From Acidobacteria bacterium UBA823 (GTDB lineage Bacteria; Acidobacteriota; Vicinamibacteria; Vicinamibacterales; UBA823): a DNA stretch of 64,000 nucleotides. The stretch covers positions 21,807 through 85,806 of the forward strand of contig DBHR01000087.1 in the NCBI GenBank assembly GCA_002296225.1. The letters run 5' to 3'. The position numbers and the translations under genes are program-made. Under the pieces are notes generated by a model. It saw nothing but the letters and a program-made list of their open reading frames with translations, was not told where the DNA came from and made no database searches. Positions within the stretch are counted from its first letter, which is position 1. Each line of letters opens with the position of its first letter. This document shows positions 16,915-25,720 of this stretch, one piece after another.

Positions 16915-18612
16915 CTAGCGCCCCATCTCCCACGAATCCCACCGCATGTAAACCGGAACGGTAACTACTAGGTGGGCGCGCGCCCTGAGCGGCATGGCAG
17001 CACCTTCCGGCGTGAACGTGGCCACGACCCAGACGTCACCGATGTTGTTTCGGTTGCCGACCCGTTCGGGATTCGGCCCATCCACGGCCGGTGTAAACAA
17101 TCCGGTTTGGTCGAGTGATCCGACGAATCTCAGGTCTTCATCGCCGTAGGTGGCAGAGTATTCCTCAAGATTCCAGGTGGGTTCGACGGCGCCGAGGTTC
17201 AAATCATCATCCGTGCGCGGTTTGCCGTCTGGGCCATCGTGCCATGCCACGGCATCAAACTGCTCATACTGCTTTGGCACGATGACGCCGCCCACACGCG
17301 CCATCCCCCGCAAGGGCTCAACGGCAACCCGGTCCACTTGGTCATACACCACCAATGCCCGCTCGGCTATGGCTCGACCCACGAAAACGTCCCTAGCACC
17401 GACGCTCGCTCCGTCCGACACAGCGACCCGAACAGTGGCCGCACCAGGCGTGACACTGACGACCTCCAACACCTGGATTCCGGCGCCAAGATCGACGTCC
17501 GCAGGCACCAACTCTGCGGGAAGATTGTCGCCGTAGATGCTCACCACTTGACCGTTGGTCGACGTGCGCACAGCCCGAGGATGGACGCCAGAAATCACCG
17601 GCGCCTCGTTGACGCGTGTGAGCGTCACGGCGAGGCCGATTTCATCGAACGCACCTCGAAACCACCGCCCAGAAATAGATCTCCAATCGCGCTCAACAAA
17701 CATTACCTGGCGCCACTCGGTGTCACCGCCAACCACTTCAGATGACCCACGCCACTGAAACCCGGTGTAGACGATGGACCGACCCGTATGAGTCACCGAC
17801 CGCCCGTCGCGTGCGTACACCAACGTCGCGTCGGTAGTGAACTCCACATCGCTGCCTTGCGCGGCGACGACCGTCATCCGCCCGAATAAGGGACCGTTGC
17901 CAGAATGGTTCCCGGACACCGCCCAAGTCCCTTCGAGCTTCGGCGGACGGAGATTCGCCGACCACGCAGCCCACGCCGATGTCTGCAGTGGAAACACCTC
18001 GGCCAAATGGTCGATCGCCCGATTCATCGGATGTCGACGCTCTGGCGTCTCATTCGGAGCCGGAGGTTCGCGAACGACCATCCCGTCTTCGAGAAATCCT
18101 TGTCGATCAGCGAACGGATAATAGCCGCGGTGCATCGCCACCACCAGCGCCCACTCCTCCCTAGTGCGGCGTTGATTGAGGATCCGCCCCATCGAGTGGC
18201 ATGCGCTGCACGTCGCCTCGGTGTCCCGGTCGGCCTCGTACTCGTACTCGATAAGCTCACGTTGGACCTCAAACGCGCCGTCTCGCGCCTCTTCCGGCGC
18301 GAGTCCAAGATGGTTCGAAAGATACCGCACGACCTCACGCGCTTCATCTAAATCGAGCACCACGTCATTCAAGCTAACCATGCGCTTGATCGTCTGTTGC
18401 CATCCTTCCGGCGTCGTCCGACGGTAGGAGATCCGAGATAGGATCTGCGGGTCGTCGGTTACATGACAAACACCGCAAGCCTCAATGACTGTCGAGTTGT
18501 CGATCCGGATACCGGTTGTCTCCGTCCGGTCAACCTGACCGGCCGCGGCATAAACCGGGACCCAAGCCATAAGCAGAAAGCCCAGCAGGGTGCGCATCGT
18601 CACGGCTACCAT
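16915..18612 (-). CDS. qhpA: QHNDH alpha subunit (diheme cytochrome c)
   Basis: A periplasmic electron-transfer subunit of about 565 residues. Counting from ATG 18612, the signal peptide occupies residues 1-26 and two CxxCH heme sites follow at Cys46-Cys49-His50 (CGVCH) and Cys135-Cys138-His139 (CSACH), forming the diheme domain. The rest (about 180-565) is beta-rich and corresponds to the three beta-barrel/Ig-like domains of the known alpha subunit, including an IPT-like segment with ISGVHPRAV. Alpha accepts electrons from the quinone in gamma and passes them to cytochrome c or azurin. The open frame extends to 18669, but 18612 or 18597 places the signal peptide properly. There is only one alpha gene for two gamma-beta pairs. 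Confidence 0.93.
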   Translation of the reverse strand: MVAVTMRTLLGFLLMAWVPVYAAAGQVDRTETTGIRIDNSTVIEACGVCHVTDDPQILSRISYRRTTPEGWQQTIKRMVSLNDVVLDLDEAREVVRYLSNHLGLAPEEARDGAFEVQRELIEYEYEADRDTEATCSACHSMGRILNQRRTREEWALVVAMHRGYYPFADRQGFLEDGMVVREPPAPNETPERRHPMNRAIDHLAEVFPLQTSAWAAWSANLRPPKLEGTWAVSGNHSGNGPLFGRMTVVAAQGSDVEFTTDATLVYARDGRSVTHTGRSIVYTGFQWRGSSEVVGGDTEWRQVMFVERDWRSISGRWFRGAFDEIGLAVTLTRVNEAPVISGVHPRAVRTSTNGQVVSIYGDNLPAELVPADVDLGAGIQVLEVVSVTPGAATVRVAVSDGASVGARDVFVGRAIAERALVVYDQVDRVAVEPLRGMARVGGVIVPKQYEQFDAVAWHDGPDGKPRTDDDLNLGAVEPTWNLEEYSATYGDEDLRFVGSLDQTGLFTPAVDGPNPERVGNRNNIGDVWVVATFTPEGAAMPLRARAHLVVTVPVYMRWDSWEMGR

Positions 18613-18699
18613 AGTTCGAGAATACCTGAGGTGCCGCTTCTTTGTAACACAAGGGCCTGGCGAGAACAATCGGGGGTTTCAGACTGCTTGAGAGTCTTC

Positions 18700-20232
18700 T
18701 TAGGTATTTCTCAGGGCCCCAGAGGCCAGCAAAAGCGACAGGGCGCCGAGGAAGTCTGGGAGGTTCACCTCGGAATACCGCTGGTTGTAGGCCTCGAACA
18801 GGTCGGGGACTTGGCGATGGTCACCTGCCATCCGAACCAACGCTGGCAGGTCGACGCCTCGGACGAACCTCAGGGCCACACGGCCCACGGTCGACATTTC
18901 GAGTCCCAAGCGTTCCTCAAGTACCACTTCCCGTCCAGCGATACCAGGCCAGCGTTCGACCTGTAGGCGGTCTCCGGGTGCCAGCGTGATCTCGGGCCAG
19001 ACCTTCAGGTCAGCGAATGCCGCCTGCATCGCAGGGTCGAGACGGAGCGCATCTAGGTCGATCGCCGCGGGGGAACCGAACCCAAGGTCATCCTCGAGGT
19101 CGGATCGCCCCGTCCAAAATGGATGGTCATGTTTAGCGGCCACGTCACGGAAGTATTCCGCGGCCTGCACCGCATAGCTCGAAAAGACCTCCGACTCGCG
19201 TGCGGTGTAAAACTCGCACGCTGCCTCGGCCATCTCGGGTTTCACCAAGCAGGTGTTGGTCACGATGGCCGCCATCCAGGCTGAAGCGATGGCCTTCTTT
19301 ACCCCGAATGACGACAGAGGATCGATGAACGAGGCTGCGTCGCCAACTAATAGGAACGCAGGACCGGCGTAACGATCGGCTGAATACACCGACGCGTCAC
19401 AGGCCCACGGTTCGGTAGTAAGCCGCGCGTGGTCCGTGAGGCGGGAGATCTGTCGTGTCTTCGCAAGTTCCCGCCGATAAGTCACTGCAAGCTGGCCACC
19501 CCGGTCCAAGTCGGTCTCGCGCGGATCAACCATGACGGTCAGATAGCGCCGCATTGCACTGACAGGAACTGACCAGGCCCATCCGTCACGGTAGGCCTCC
19601 ACAAGCGTGTGAGTCGGCTCGGCTAGGGACCATCCATCGGGCCGCTCCCACACGCCGGCGATCGCCAACGTCGCCGGTGCCGAACCATAACGCCTGAAGC
19701 CCTGCCGAGCGATCACTCCCGCTCGGCCTGAGCAATCAAGCACGGCCCGCGCGCTGACGACAACCGGGTTGGCGTGTTCGCCACCGGCCATAACATGGAC
19801 GGTTCCACCACCAAGCGACATTTCACCGGTATCGAACTCCACGCGTTTCACCGTGCCCTGGACGACGGTGACATTCTTGTTTTCAGCCTGCGTTCGTAAT
19901 ACTCGATCGAATTCTCGTCGGATGACCTGATACCCCAGCTCGCCATCCGTGAAGCGCTCTGACCTCAACTCGTCACTGCCCCACCAAAACGTATTTCCCG
20001 TCGAGCGGAGAAACTTGGCCTTGTCGATGGCTTCTAATACGCCGATGGCGCGGAAAAGCTTCCGGCAGCTAGGTGGCAGTGATTCAGCCAGCGTCGGCGC
20101 CGTGTCCTCGCTCTTCGTCAAGAGCAGGACAGCGTGGCCCCACGCTGACAGCACGTTCGCAGCCGCAGCGCCAGCCGGCCCGCCGCCGACAATGACAACG
20201 TCCGAGGTGGAAGGTACGCGTAAGCGTGTCAT
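18700..20232 (-). CDS. qhpG: QhpG: FAD-dependent monooxygenase for CTQ formation
   Basis: About 510 residues. The N-terminal Rossmann motif is VVIVGGGPAGAAAA, and the second FAD motif LLVGDAASFIDPLSSFGV lies near residue 310, both typical of the tryptophan-halogenase/PHBH-like flavoprotein group. In Paracoccus, QhpG hydroxylates the tryptophan of the cross-linked gamma subunit as the step towards cysteine tryptophylquinone. Here it is the first gene of the operon, 87 bases upstream of the qhpA start, instead of at the end. ATG 20232 was chosen because it begins the usual short lead-in to the FAD motif; ATG 20256 is also open. Without the context it would be annotated only as a generic FAD oxidoreductase. 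Confidence 0.9.
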   Translation of the reverse strand: MTRLRVPSTSDVVIVGGGPAGAAAANVLSAWGHAVLLLTKSEDTAPTLAESLPPSCRKLFRAIGVLEAIDKAKFLRSTGNTFWWGSDELRSERFTDGELGYQVIRREFDRVLRTQAENKNVTVVQGTVKRVEFDTGEMSLGGGTVHVMAGGEHANPVVVSARAVLDCSGRAGVIARQGFRRYGSAPATLAIAGVWERPDGWSLAEPTHTLVEAYRDGWAWSVPVSAMRRYLTVMVDPRETDLDRGGQLAVTYRRELAKTRQISRLTDHARLTTEPWACDASVYSADRYAGPAFLLVGDAASFIDPLSSFGVKKAIASAWMAAIVTNTCLVKPEMAEAACEFYTARESEVFSSYAVQAAEYFRDVAAKHDHPFWTGRSDLEDDLGFGSPAAIDLDALRLDPAMQAAFADLKVWPEITLAPGDRLQVERWPGIAGREVVLEERLGLEMSTVGRVALRFVRGVDLPALVRMAGDHRQVPDLFEAYNQRYSEVNLPDFLGALSLLLASGALRNT

Positions 20233-20285
20233 CTTTGTGCCGGAACATCCCAGCAAGCGGCATTGGGGAAACGACTAGAGAAAAG

Positions 20286-20318
20286 ATTATACGTTGGAGT
20301 GCCGAGAAGACGGTCTCG
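20286..20318 (-). promoter_or_regulatory. Candidate QHNDH operon promoter with inverted repeat
   Basis: On the minus strand a perfect TATAAT sits at 20291-20286, about 54 bases before the qhpG ATG at 20232. A recognisable -35 box is missing. An inverted repeat, CGAGA-6-TCTCG (20303-20318), occupies that position instead. This layout would suit an activator- or repressor-controlled promoter. No regulator gene such as qhpR is in the window. Confidence 0.4.
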
Positions 20319-20373
20319 ACCAAGTGACAGACACTGGCAGATCGGTGACAATTGCAGACTCTGAGCGCACGGC

Positions 20374-20865
20374 ATGCAGATCGTTATCATTTCGGATATT
20401 CACGATAGCCGCGATCATCTCGGCGTGATTCTCGACCAGGCTTCAGCCGCCGACGTGCTCATCTGCTGCGGTGATCTGTGCTCACCGTTCATCGTCGTGC
20501 AGCTCGGCGAAGGATTCGCCAAGCCAATTCACGTCGTCTTCGGTAATAACGACGGTGACCTTTTCAGGATCACGCAGCAAGCAAGTCGCTTTTCGCACAT
20601 GACGCTTCACGGCGAGTTCGCGGAGTTGACCTGCGGTGGCAAACGGATCGCCGTTAGTCACTTTCCGGAGATTGCCAGGGCGCTGGCCGCGTCCGATCGA
20701 TATGACCTTGTCTGCTACGGCCACGATCACCAGCACGTGATCGACACGGACGGTGGCACCGTGATCGTCAATCCTGGAGAGGTCTATGGCGGTCTGACTG
20801 GAATAACAAGTTATGCGGTGTACGACACGGTCACTGGTGTAGCTAAGCGGCGAGACGTCGATTAA
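20374..20865 (+). CDS. Metallophosphoesterase, YfcE/MJ0936-type phosphodiesterase
   Basis: A 163-residue calcineurin-like phosphoesterase, the usual length for the YfcE family. Metal-binding motifs in order are ISDIHD (Asp, His), CCGDLC (Asp), VFGNND (Asn, His replaced by Asp), a His in SHFPE and CYGHDH (His, His). Members hydrolyse phosphodiester bonds in small nucleotides or sugar phosphates; the physiological substrate is seldom known. The GNND instead of GNHD motif is also common in this family. It is divergent from the QHNDH operon with a 117-base gap and is probably independent of it. Confidence 0.85.
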   Translation: MQIVIISDIHDSRDHLGVILDQASAADVLICCGDLCSPFIVVQLGEGFAKPIHVVFGNNDGDLFRITQQASRFSHMTLHGEFAELTCGGKRIAVSHFPEIARALAASDRYDLVCYGHDHQHVIDTDGGTVIVNPGEVYGGLTGITSYAVYDTVTGVAKRRDVD

Positions 20866-20948
20866 CTGTCGGGTGACTCGTTCGGGCAGTATTCTGTGAA
20901 GAACGTTTTTTTAGGAGAGAACGCAACTAACAACAGAGAGTGAAGACC

Positions 20949-21782
20949 ATGAAAGGATTCATCGCATCGGCTGTCATTAGTGTCGTTTTCTGCGCCACGT
21001 CCCTCTCGGCACAGGGCGTGACGAAATATGTGCGCTACGCCTATAACGGCACCGATTCGTATGGCGTGCTGAAGGGCAACGCGATCCATGAGCTGCGGGG
21101 TGACATCTTCGAAACGGTGGAACTTACCGGCCGCACCGTCGCGCTGGCCAACGTGAAGCTGCTCATCCCCGTCCAGCCGTCCAAGATCATCGCGGTCGGC
21201 TTCAACTACAGGAGCCATCTTGGCGACCGCGAACCCGCACTGTATCCGGGACTATTCGCCAAGTATCCAACGTCATTGATCGCAACGGGCGAAGAGATTG
21301 TCTTTCCTCCCGGAGCCCACAACGTGCACTACGAAGGCGAGATGGTCCTCGTGATCGGCCGGCGCGCCCGGCACGTGTCCCGCGAGGCGGCTTTGGATTA
21401 CGTATTCGGTGTGACGGCCGGGAACGACGTCAGCGAACGCGATTGGCAGTCCGGCGATCTCCAGTGGTTCCGAGCGAAGGCTTCGGACACATTCGGGCCG
21501 CTCGGGCCGGCCGTCGTTCGCGGCCTAAACCCTGACGATCTGTTGCTCCAGACCCGTGTGAACGGTGAAGTGCGCCAGTCGCAGCGGACGAGCGACCTCT
21601 TCTTTGACTCGTCGGACATCATCAGCTATGTCACTCAATTCGTGACGCTTGAGCCAGGAGACGTCATCTACACGGGTACACCTGGAGCAACCCAGGCCAT
21701 GCAGCCTGGCGACGTTGTTGAGATCGAACTGGAAGGCGTCGGCATTCTGCGCAACACCATCGCTGACGCCGACACCCCGTAG
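20949..21782 (+). CDS. Exported fumarylacetoacetate hydrolase (FAH) family protein
   Basis: A 277-residue FAH-fold enzyme. The metal site is visible as the HYEGEMVLVIG motif (His and Glu), with FGVTAGNDVSERDWQ and the late IYTGTPGA segment also conserved. The family hydrolyses or decarboxylates acylpyruvates and related diketo acids and is normally cytoplasmic. Here a signal peptide precedes it: a hydrophobic stretch over residues 5-17 and a SLSAQ cleavage site near residue 22. ATG 20949 was chosen over GTG 20940 because it has GAGAG upstream and begins the signal peptide. Ring-cleavage products or acylpyruvates in the periplasm could be the substrate, but that is inference. Confidence 0.85.
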   Translation: MKGFIASAVISVVFCATSLSAQGVTKYVRYAYNGTDSYGVLKGNAIHELRGDIFETVELTGRTVALANVKLLIPVQPSKIIAVGFNYRSHLGDREPALYPGLFAKYPTSLIATGEEIVFPPGAHNVHYEGEMVLVIGRRARHVSREAALDYVFGVTAGNDVSERDWQSGDLQWFRAKASDTFGPLGPAVVRGLNPDDLLLQTRVNGEVRQSQRTSDLFFDSSDIISYVTQFVTLEPGDVIYTGTPGATQAMQPGDVVEIELEGVGILRNTIADADTP

Positions 21783-21949
21783 CGCGCCAAGAAACAACGG
21801 AATCCTAACCTGCGGCCAGACATCCAGTCAGTGGCCGTTGATCGATACCGATACCCCTTACGGTCGGTCGTTGGCCAGCAGTATCTCAGTCGGCGCAATA
21901 TTGTTCGCGCGAACGGGTGAATACCTAATCTAGCATCTGGCGCCGCCGG

Positions 21950-22300
21950 CTATTTGCTGTCCAAGTACTGGTTCTTTCCCTCTTCCCAGTCGTCCCGCCG
22001 CTCCGTGAAGAAGTCCCATACGATGCAGTCCTTGATCGCCCAAGCTTCGTGTTCGGCGTTTGATGGAATCACGAGCATCTCGCCCGGCTGAAGCAACACC
22101 TCTTGGCCGTCAATGCTCAGACGAATCGCGCCGGCAATGACGCAGGTGAACTGCTCAGCCGCATGGCGGTGTTTCGCCACGTGCGTGCCGTCGGCGAGTG
22201 TCAGCTGAGCGAAGGTCCCCTTACTGCCCCACAGAACACGTCGCTCGACGGAATTCGTTATCAGTTCGACCGGAATGTCATCCCACGTCACTGCTTTCAT
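21950..22300 (-). CDS. Small cupin-domain protein
   Basis: A 116-residue single-domain cupin. Motif 1 reads HVAKHRHAAEQFTCVIAG, giving two His and one Glu as metal ligands; motif 2 contains PGEMLVIPSNAEHEAW with the fourth His. Such proteins bind a divalent metal and act as dioxygenases, isomerases or sensors; no precise role can be assigned. The start at 22300 was picked because AGAGGTGA lies upstream and the cupin domain begins soon after; the frame remains open to 22393, where it would run close to the divergent CapA gene. The C-terminus has an acidic tail (RRDDWEEGKNQ). Confidence 0.8.
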   Translation of the reverse strand: MKAVTWDDIPVELITNSVERRVLWGSKGTFAQLTLADGTHVAKHRHAAEQFTCVIAGAIRLSIDGQEVLLQPGEMLVIPSNAEHEAWAIKDCIVWDFFTERRDDWEEGKNQYLDSK

Positions 22301-22404
22301 AATCGATTCACCTCTGCTCTGGCTGTGTCCCGTTGCCCCAGACAACTGCGTTACAATCCTGCGTAATCGGCTGGGAATCTTCTCATTAACCAAGGAGACG
22401 CTAA

Positions 22405-23793
22405 GTGCCGCTCCACAGGCTCACGTTCGCCGCGATAGCGCTGGCCATGGCTACGCTGGCCGCCGCGCCAGGATTTGATGATTCACGCTGGATTCAGTCT
22501 GCTGAGGACAACCGTTTCACCATGGCCCTCACCGGCGACTCCATCATCACCCGACGACTATCGGTCTATCAAGAACCGGAGTTTCTGGAAATGGTGAATC
22601 TTCTGCGCGGGGCCGATGTCGCCTTCACAAATCTCGAGATGCTGTTCCACGATTACGAGCCGTACCCGATGCACCAAAGCGGCGGCACCTACATGCGAGC
22701 GGCTCCGGCCTTGGTCAATGAACTAGTCTGGGCAGGGTTCGACATGGTCTCCCGCGCGAATAACCATACGGGGGACTATGGCACGCTGGGTATGGACCTG
22801 ACCACGCGCTACGTCGAGGCGGCCGGACTCACGCAGGCCGGCATCGGACACAGTCTGGCCGAGGCGCGTGAGGCCAAATTCCTTGAAACGGCCGAGGCCC
22901 GCGTGGCGCTCATCTCGGTCGCGTCCACGTTCCCTGATCATTCGAGAGCTGGCCGGACTCGTGGTGACGTGCCGGCCAGACCTGGCCTCAACCCCCTACG
23001 ATTCTCGACGACATACATCGTGACGCGCGATCGCCTCGAATCGCTCCGGGACACAATGCAGGAGTTGGGGTTTGCCGTGCCGAATGCAGGCGACCGGCTC
23101 ACCTTCCGCGGCAACCGCTTTATTGTCGGCGACGACCCAGCCGTGCTGACCGAGCCTAATCCAGAAGACGTAAAGGAAATCTCTGCTGTCGTCGCCAACG
23201 CCAGCCGACTAGCCGACTACACGATCGTCACCATTCATGCCCACGAGGGTGATGGTGACCGCTCTGTGCCGGCACAGTTCTTGATCGCCTTCGCGCATGA
23301 CATGATCGATGCGGGCGCGGATCTTTTCGTCGGGCACGGCCCGCACGTTGTGCGCGGCATCGAAATCAGGAACGGCAAGCCGATCCTCTACAGCCTTGCG
23401 AATTTCCTCTTCCAGAACGAAACACTGCAGCGCCTACCAAGCGAGAACTACGAGCCCTACGACCTAGATGGTAACGCGCACGTTGCTGATTTCAACGACT
23501 GGCGGTACGACAACGACACGCGCGGATTTCCTTCGCAACAGGAAATCTGGGAATCAGTAGTTGCCGTAGCCGAGTGGGACGGCAAGCGCTTGGCCGAGCT
23601 GCGCCTGCATCCGATCACACTAGGTTTCGGCGAGTCGCGTATGGTACGAGGCCGCCCAATGTTCGCCGACGCCGAACTCGGGAAGAAAATTATCGGCGAT
23701 CTAGAAAGACTATCGAAACCATTCGGGACTAGGGTCGTTTTTAAGAACGGCGTCGGCCGGCTGGTCTTACCTCCTGCTAGCAGTGAACCCTAG
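22405..23793 (+). CDS. CapA-family protein (poly-gamma-glutamate synthesis type)
   Basis: A 462-residue secreted metallophosphoesterase-like protein. A signal peptide (residues 1-21, ending AAAPG) precedes the CapA domain, whose motifs are LTGDSIITRR, FTNLEM, SRANNHTGDYG, HAHEGD, VGHGPHVVRG and YSLANFLFQ. CapA proteins take part in poly-gamma-glutamate capsule synthesis or anchoring in Bacillus; most homologues elsewhere are uncharacterised. No capB or capC gene is nearby, so capsule formation is not supported here. The start is GTG 22405 behind a strong AAGGAG. Seventeen bases separate its stop from the DUF5752 gene, so it may be transcribed with the trehalose genes. Confidence 0.85.
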   Translation: MPLHRLTFAAIALAMATLAAAPGFDDSRWIQSAEDNRFTMALTGDSIITRRLSVYQEPEFLEMVNLLRGADVAFTNLEMLFHDYEPYPMHQSGGTYMRAAPALVNELVWAGFDMVSRANNHTGDYGTLGMDLTTRYVEAAGLTQAGIGHSLAEAREAKFLETAEARVALISVASTFPDHSRAGRTRGDVPARPGLNPLRFSTTYIVTRDRLESLRDTMQELGFAVPNAGDRLTFRGNRFIVGDDPAVLTEPNPEDVKEISAVVANASRLADYTIVTIHAHEGDGDRSVPAQFLIAFAHDMIDAGADLFVGHGPHVVRGIEIRNGKPILYSLANFLFQNETLQRLPSENYEPYDLDGNAHVADFNDWRYDNDTRGFPSQQEIWESVVAVAEWDGKRLAELRLHPITLGFGESRMVRGRPMFADAELGKKIIGDLERLSKPFGTRVVFKNGVGRLVLPPASSEP

Positions 23794-23809
23794 ACATAGA
23801 TAGCAGCAA

Positions 23810-24466
23810 ATGCCTGGCAGCAAGAGCTTTGCCTTTCACACCGAACTCCACCTCGTGGCGCTCACCGGCGTCAGAGCTCTTGGTGTCTCGGGTCTTCGCG
23901 CGGCTCTGCAAACACTTCCCGGTTCCTCGATCTTTTACCACACGCATCAGCAGTACCTAACCCACAACTTCGAGCAACCGATTTACTACAATGAGTTCGC
24001 GTTGTGGGCACACGAAACACTTCGAGAAGAGGCGCTTGCCGAGAAACTCGCCGCTATCGATCTACTGGCGTTCACCAGTATCCGTGAGCTGCGAGCGGCG
24101 CTGATAGCGACGATCGACGACCACATACCGAACATTTGGCGTCCAGGGTTCGAGTGTCGTCCGGACGATGCGTTCCACTTCTGCAAGTCAAAGAGTTTCA
24201 TACTGCCGACCGGCATTATGGCGCGGGATTTGCCAGACTTTTTCGCCACGCTACCCCAGGTCAGCAACGCTTCGCTCTACTTCCATTTCTTCGAAGCTCG
24301 GCTGCGTTTACGGCGGCGGACGAACGACTTTTCGCGCTGGATCAAGGACTGCGGCCGCCCCGATCTCGCCGAGGCCGTCGAAAAGCTCGACCCCTACATC
24401 CGCACGCTAGACGAGCTCCGTGAGGCCATCATCGCAGTCGGCGACGAGATGCGGAAGCCCACATGA
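23810..24466 (+). CDS. DUF5752 family protein, partner of trehalose synthase
   Basis: A 218-residue soluble, mainly helical protein that matches what I recall of the DUF5752 family, small proteins found beside TreT-type glycosyltransferases. Conserved-looking parts are SSIFYHTHQQYL, YYNEFALWAHE and LYFHFFEARLR; the several His and aromatic residues hint at a binding pocket. Its stop overlaps the treT start as ATGA (24463-24466), which strongly suggests that the two products act together. Function is unknown; it could modulate trehalose synthesis or bind a sugar or nucleotide. No signal peptide or membrane segment is seen. Confidence 0.75.
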   Translation: MPGSKSFAFHTELHLVALTGVRALGVSGLRAALQTLPGSSIFYHTHQQYLTHNFEQPIYYNEFALWAHETLREEALAEKLAAIDLLAFTSIRELRAALIATIDDHIPNIWRPGFECRPDDAFHFCKSKSFILPTGIMARDLPDFFATLPQVSNASLYFHFFEARLRLRRRTNDFSRWIKDCGRPDLAEAVEKLDPYIRTLDELREAIIAVGDEMRKPT

Positions 24467-25698
24467 GTACCAGCCTCCAAGATTACCGTGCGGTCGTCGG
24501 CTCAGAAGTCATTGATGAATTGAAGATAGCCGCCGATCAGGTTAAGGACCGGAAGATCCAGCATATTAACTCGACGTTTGTCGGCGGCGGTGTAGCTGAG
24601 TTGCTAGCCCGGATGGTGCTGCTCTTCCGCGAGTTGGGCATCGAGACGACCTGGGATGTCATTAAGGGTGAAAAGCCGTTCTTTGAAGTCACCAAGGCGT
24701 TTCACAACGCGCTGCACGGCGGGCAGGAAACGATTACGGGGGCGATGTTCGACACGTATCGCGAGACGACCGCCCGAAACCTCGAAGAGATGGAAATTGT
24801 CGGGGACGTCGTCGTGGTTCACGACCCGCAACCCGCCGGCCTCATTGAGCGGCGCAGTAGTGACTGCCGCTGGATCTGGCGGTGTCACATCGACGTTTCG
24901 ACACCCGACACGAAGGTGTGGAATTTCCTCAAACCCTACGTAGACCGCTACGACAGCTCGGTGTTCTCGATACCTGAGTTTTCACAGCAGCTAAAGATTC
25001 CACAGTTCATGATCGCCCCATCGATCGATCCGCTGAGCGACAAGAATAAGGAACTCCCCCAAGAAACGATCGACCGGGCCCTGGAAGGCTTCGGCTTGGA
25101 CTCGGATCGCCCGATCCTGACACAGATCTCACGGTTCGACCGATTCAAGGACCCAATCGGAGTGATCCGGGCCTACCAGCTGGTTAAGCGACGCCGCGAT
25201 TGCCAGCTCGTCCTAGCAGGTGGTGCAGCCGATGACGATCCTGAGGGCACCGAGGTGCTCCAGGAGGTGCAGAAGGCCGCCGACGGTGATAACGACATCC
25301 ACATCCTGGCGTTGCCTCCGCACAGCGACATAGAGATCAACGCACTCGTTCGGGGCTCGACGATCGTGCTACAGAAATCAGTCAAGGAAGGCTTTGGTTT
25401 GACCGTGACCGAGGCACTCTGGAAGAAAAAGCCGGTGATCGCCGGTGCCGTCGGTGGGATCAAACTGCAGATCCTCAACGGCATCACGGGGTTCCTCGTC
25501 CACTCACCGGAGGGCGCCGCGAACCGGGTGATTGAGCTGCTGGGCAACCCCGAGCTAGGTCAGACGCTTGGCATGAACGGCTACCTGCACGTAAAGGAAA
25601 ACTTCCTCACGACACGCCATATCCGAGACTATCTGCTGATGATCCTGGCGTTGGAAGAACCGGGTAAAGACCTGAGATACCTCACACCAGACTTCTGA
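24463..25698 (+). CDS. treT: TreT-type trehalose synthase (GT4 glycosyltransferase)
   Basis: A 411-residue cytoplasmic GT-B enzyme. The N-terminal half has IQHINSTFVGGGVAELL, a hallmark of the trehalose glycosyltransferring synthase group, and KAFHNALHG. The C-terminal half has the nucleotide-sugar site TQISRFDRFKDP and the EX7E-like segment EGFGLTVTEALW. TreT makes trehalose from NDP-glucose and glucose in one reversible step and is known from Thermococcus, Thermoproteus and some bacteria. Coupling to the DUF5752 gene and position after CapA suggest an osmolyte or stress function. Other GT4 enzymes such as sucrose synthase relatives are less likely because of the N-terminal motif. Confidence 0.82.
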   Translation: MSTSLQDYRAVVGSEVIDELKIAADQVKDRKIQHINSTFVGGGVAELLARMVLLFRELGIETTWDVIKGEKPFFEVTKAFHNALHGGQETITGAMFDTYRETTARNLEEMEIVGDVVVVHDPQPAGLIERRSSDCRWIWRCHIDVSTPDTKVWNFLKPYVDRYDSSVFSIPEFSQQLKIPQFMIAPSIDPLSDKNKELPQETIDRALEGFGLDSDRPILTQISRFDRFKDPIGVIRAYQLVKRRRDCQLVLAGGAADDDPEGTEVLQEVQKAADGDNDIHILALPPHSDIEINALVRGSTIVLQKSVKEGFGLTVTEALWKKKPVIAGAVGGIKLQILNGITGFLVHSPEGAANRVIELLGNPELGQTLGMNGYLHVKENFLTTRHIRDYLLMILALEEPGKDLRYLTPDF

Positions 25699-25720
25699 CC
25701 CCTTGTTCCAGGCGCCCACG

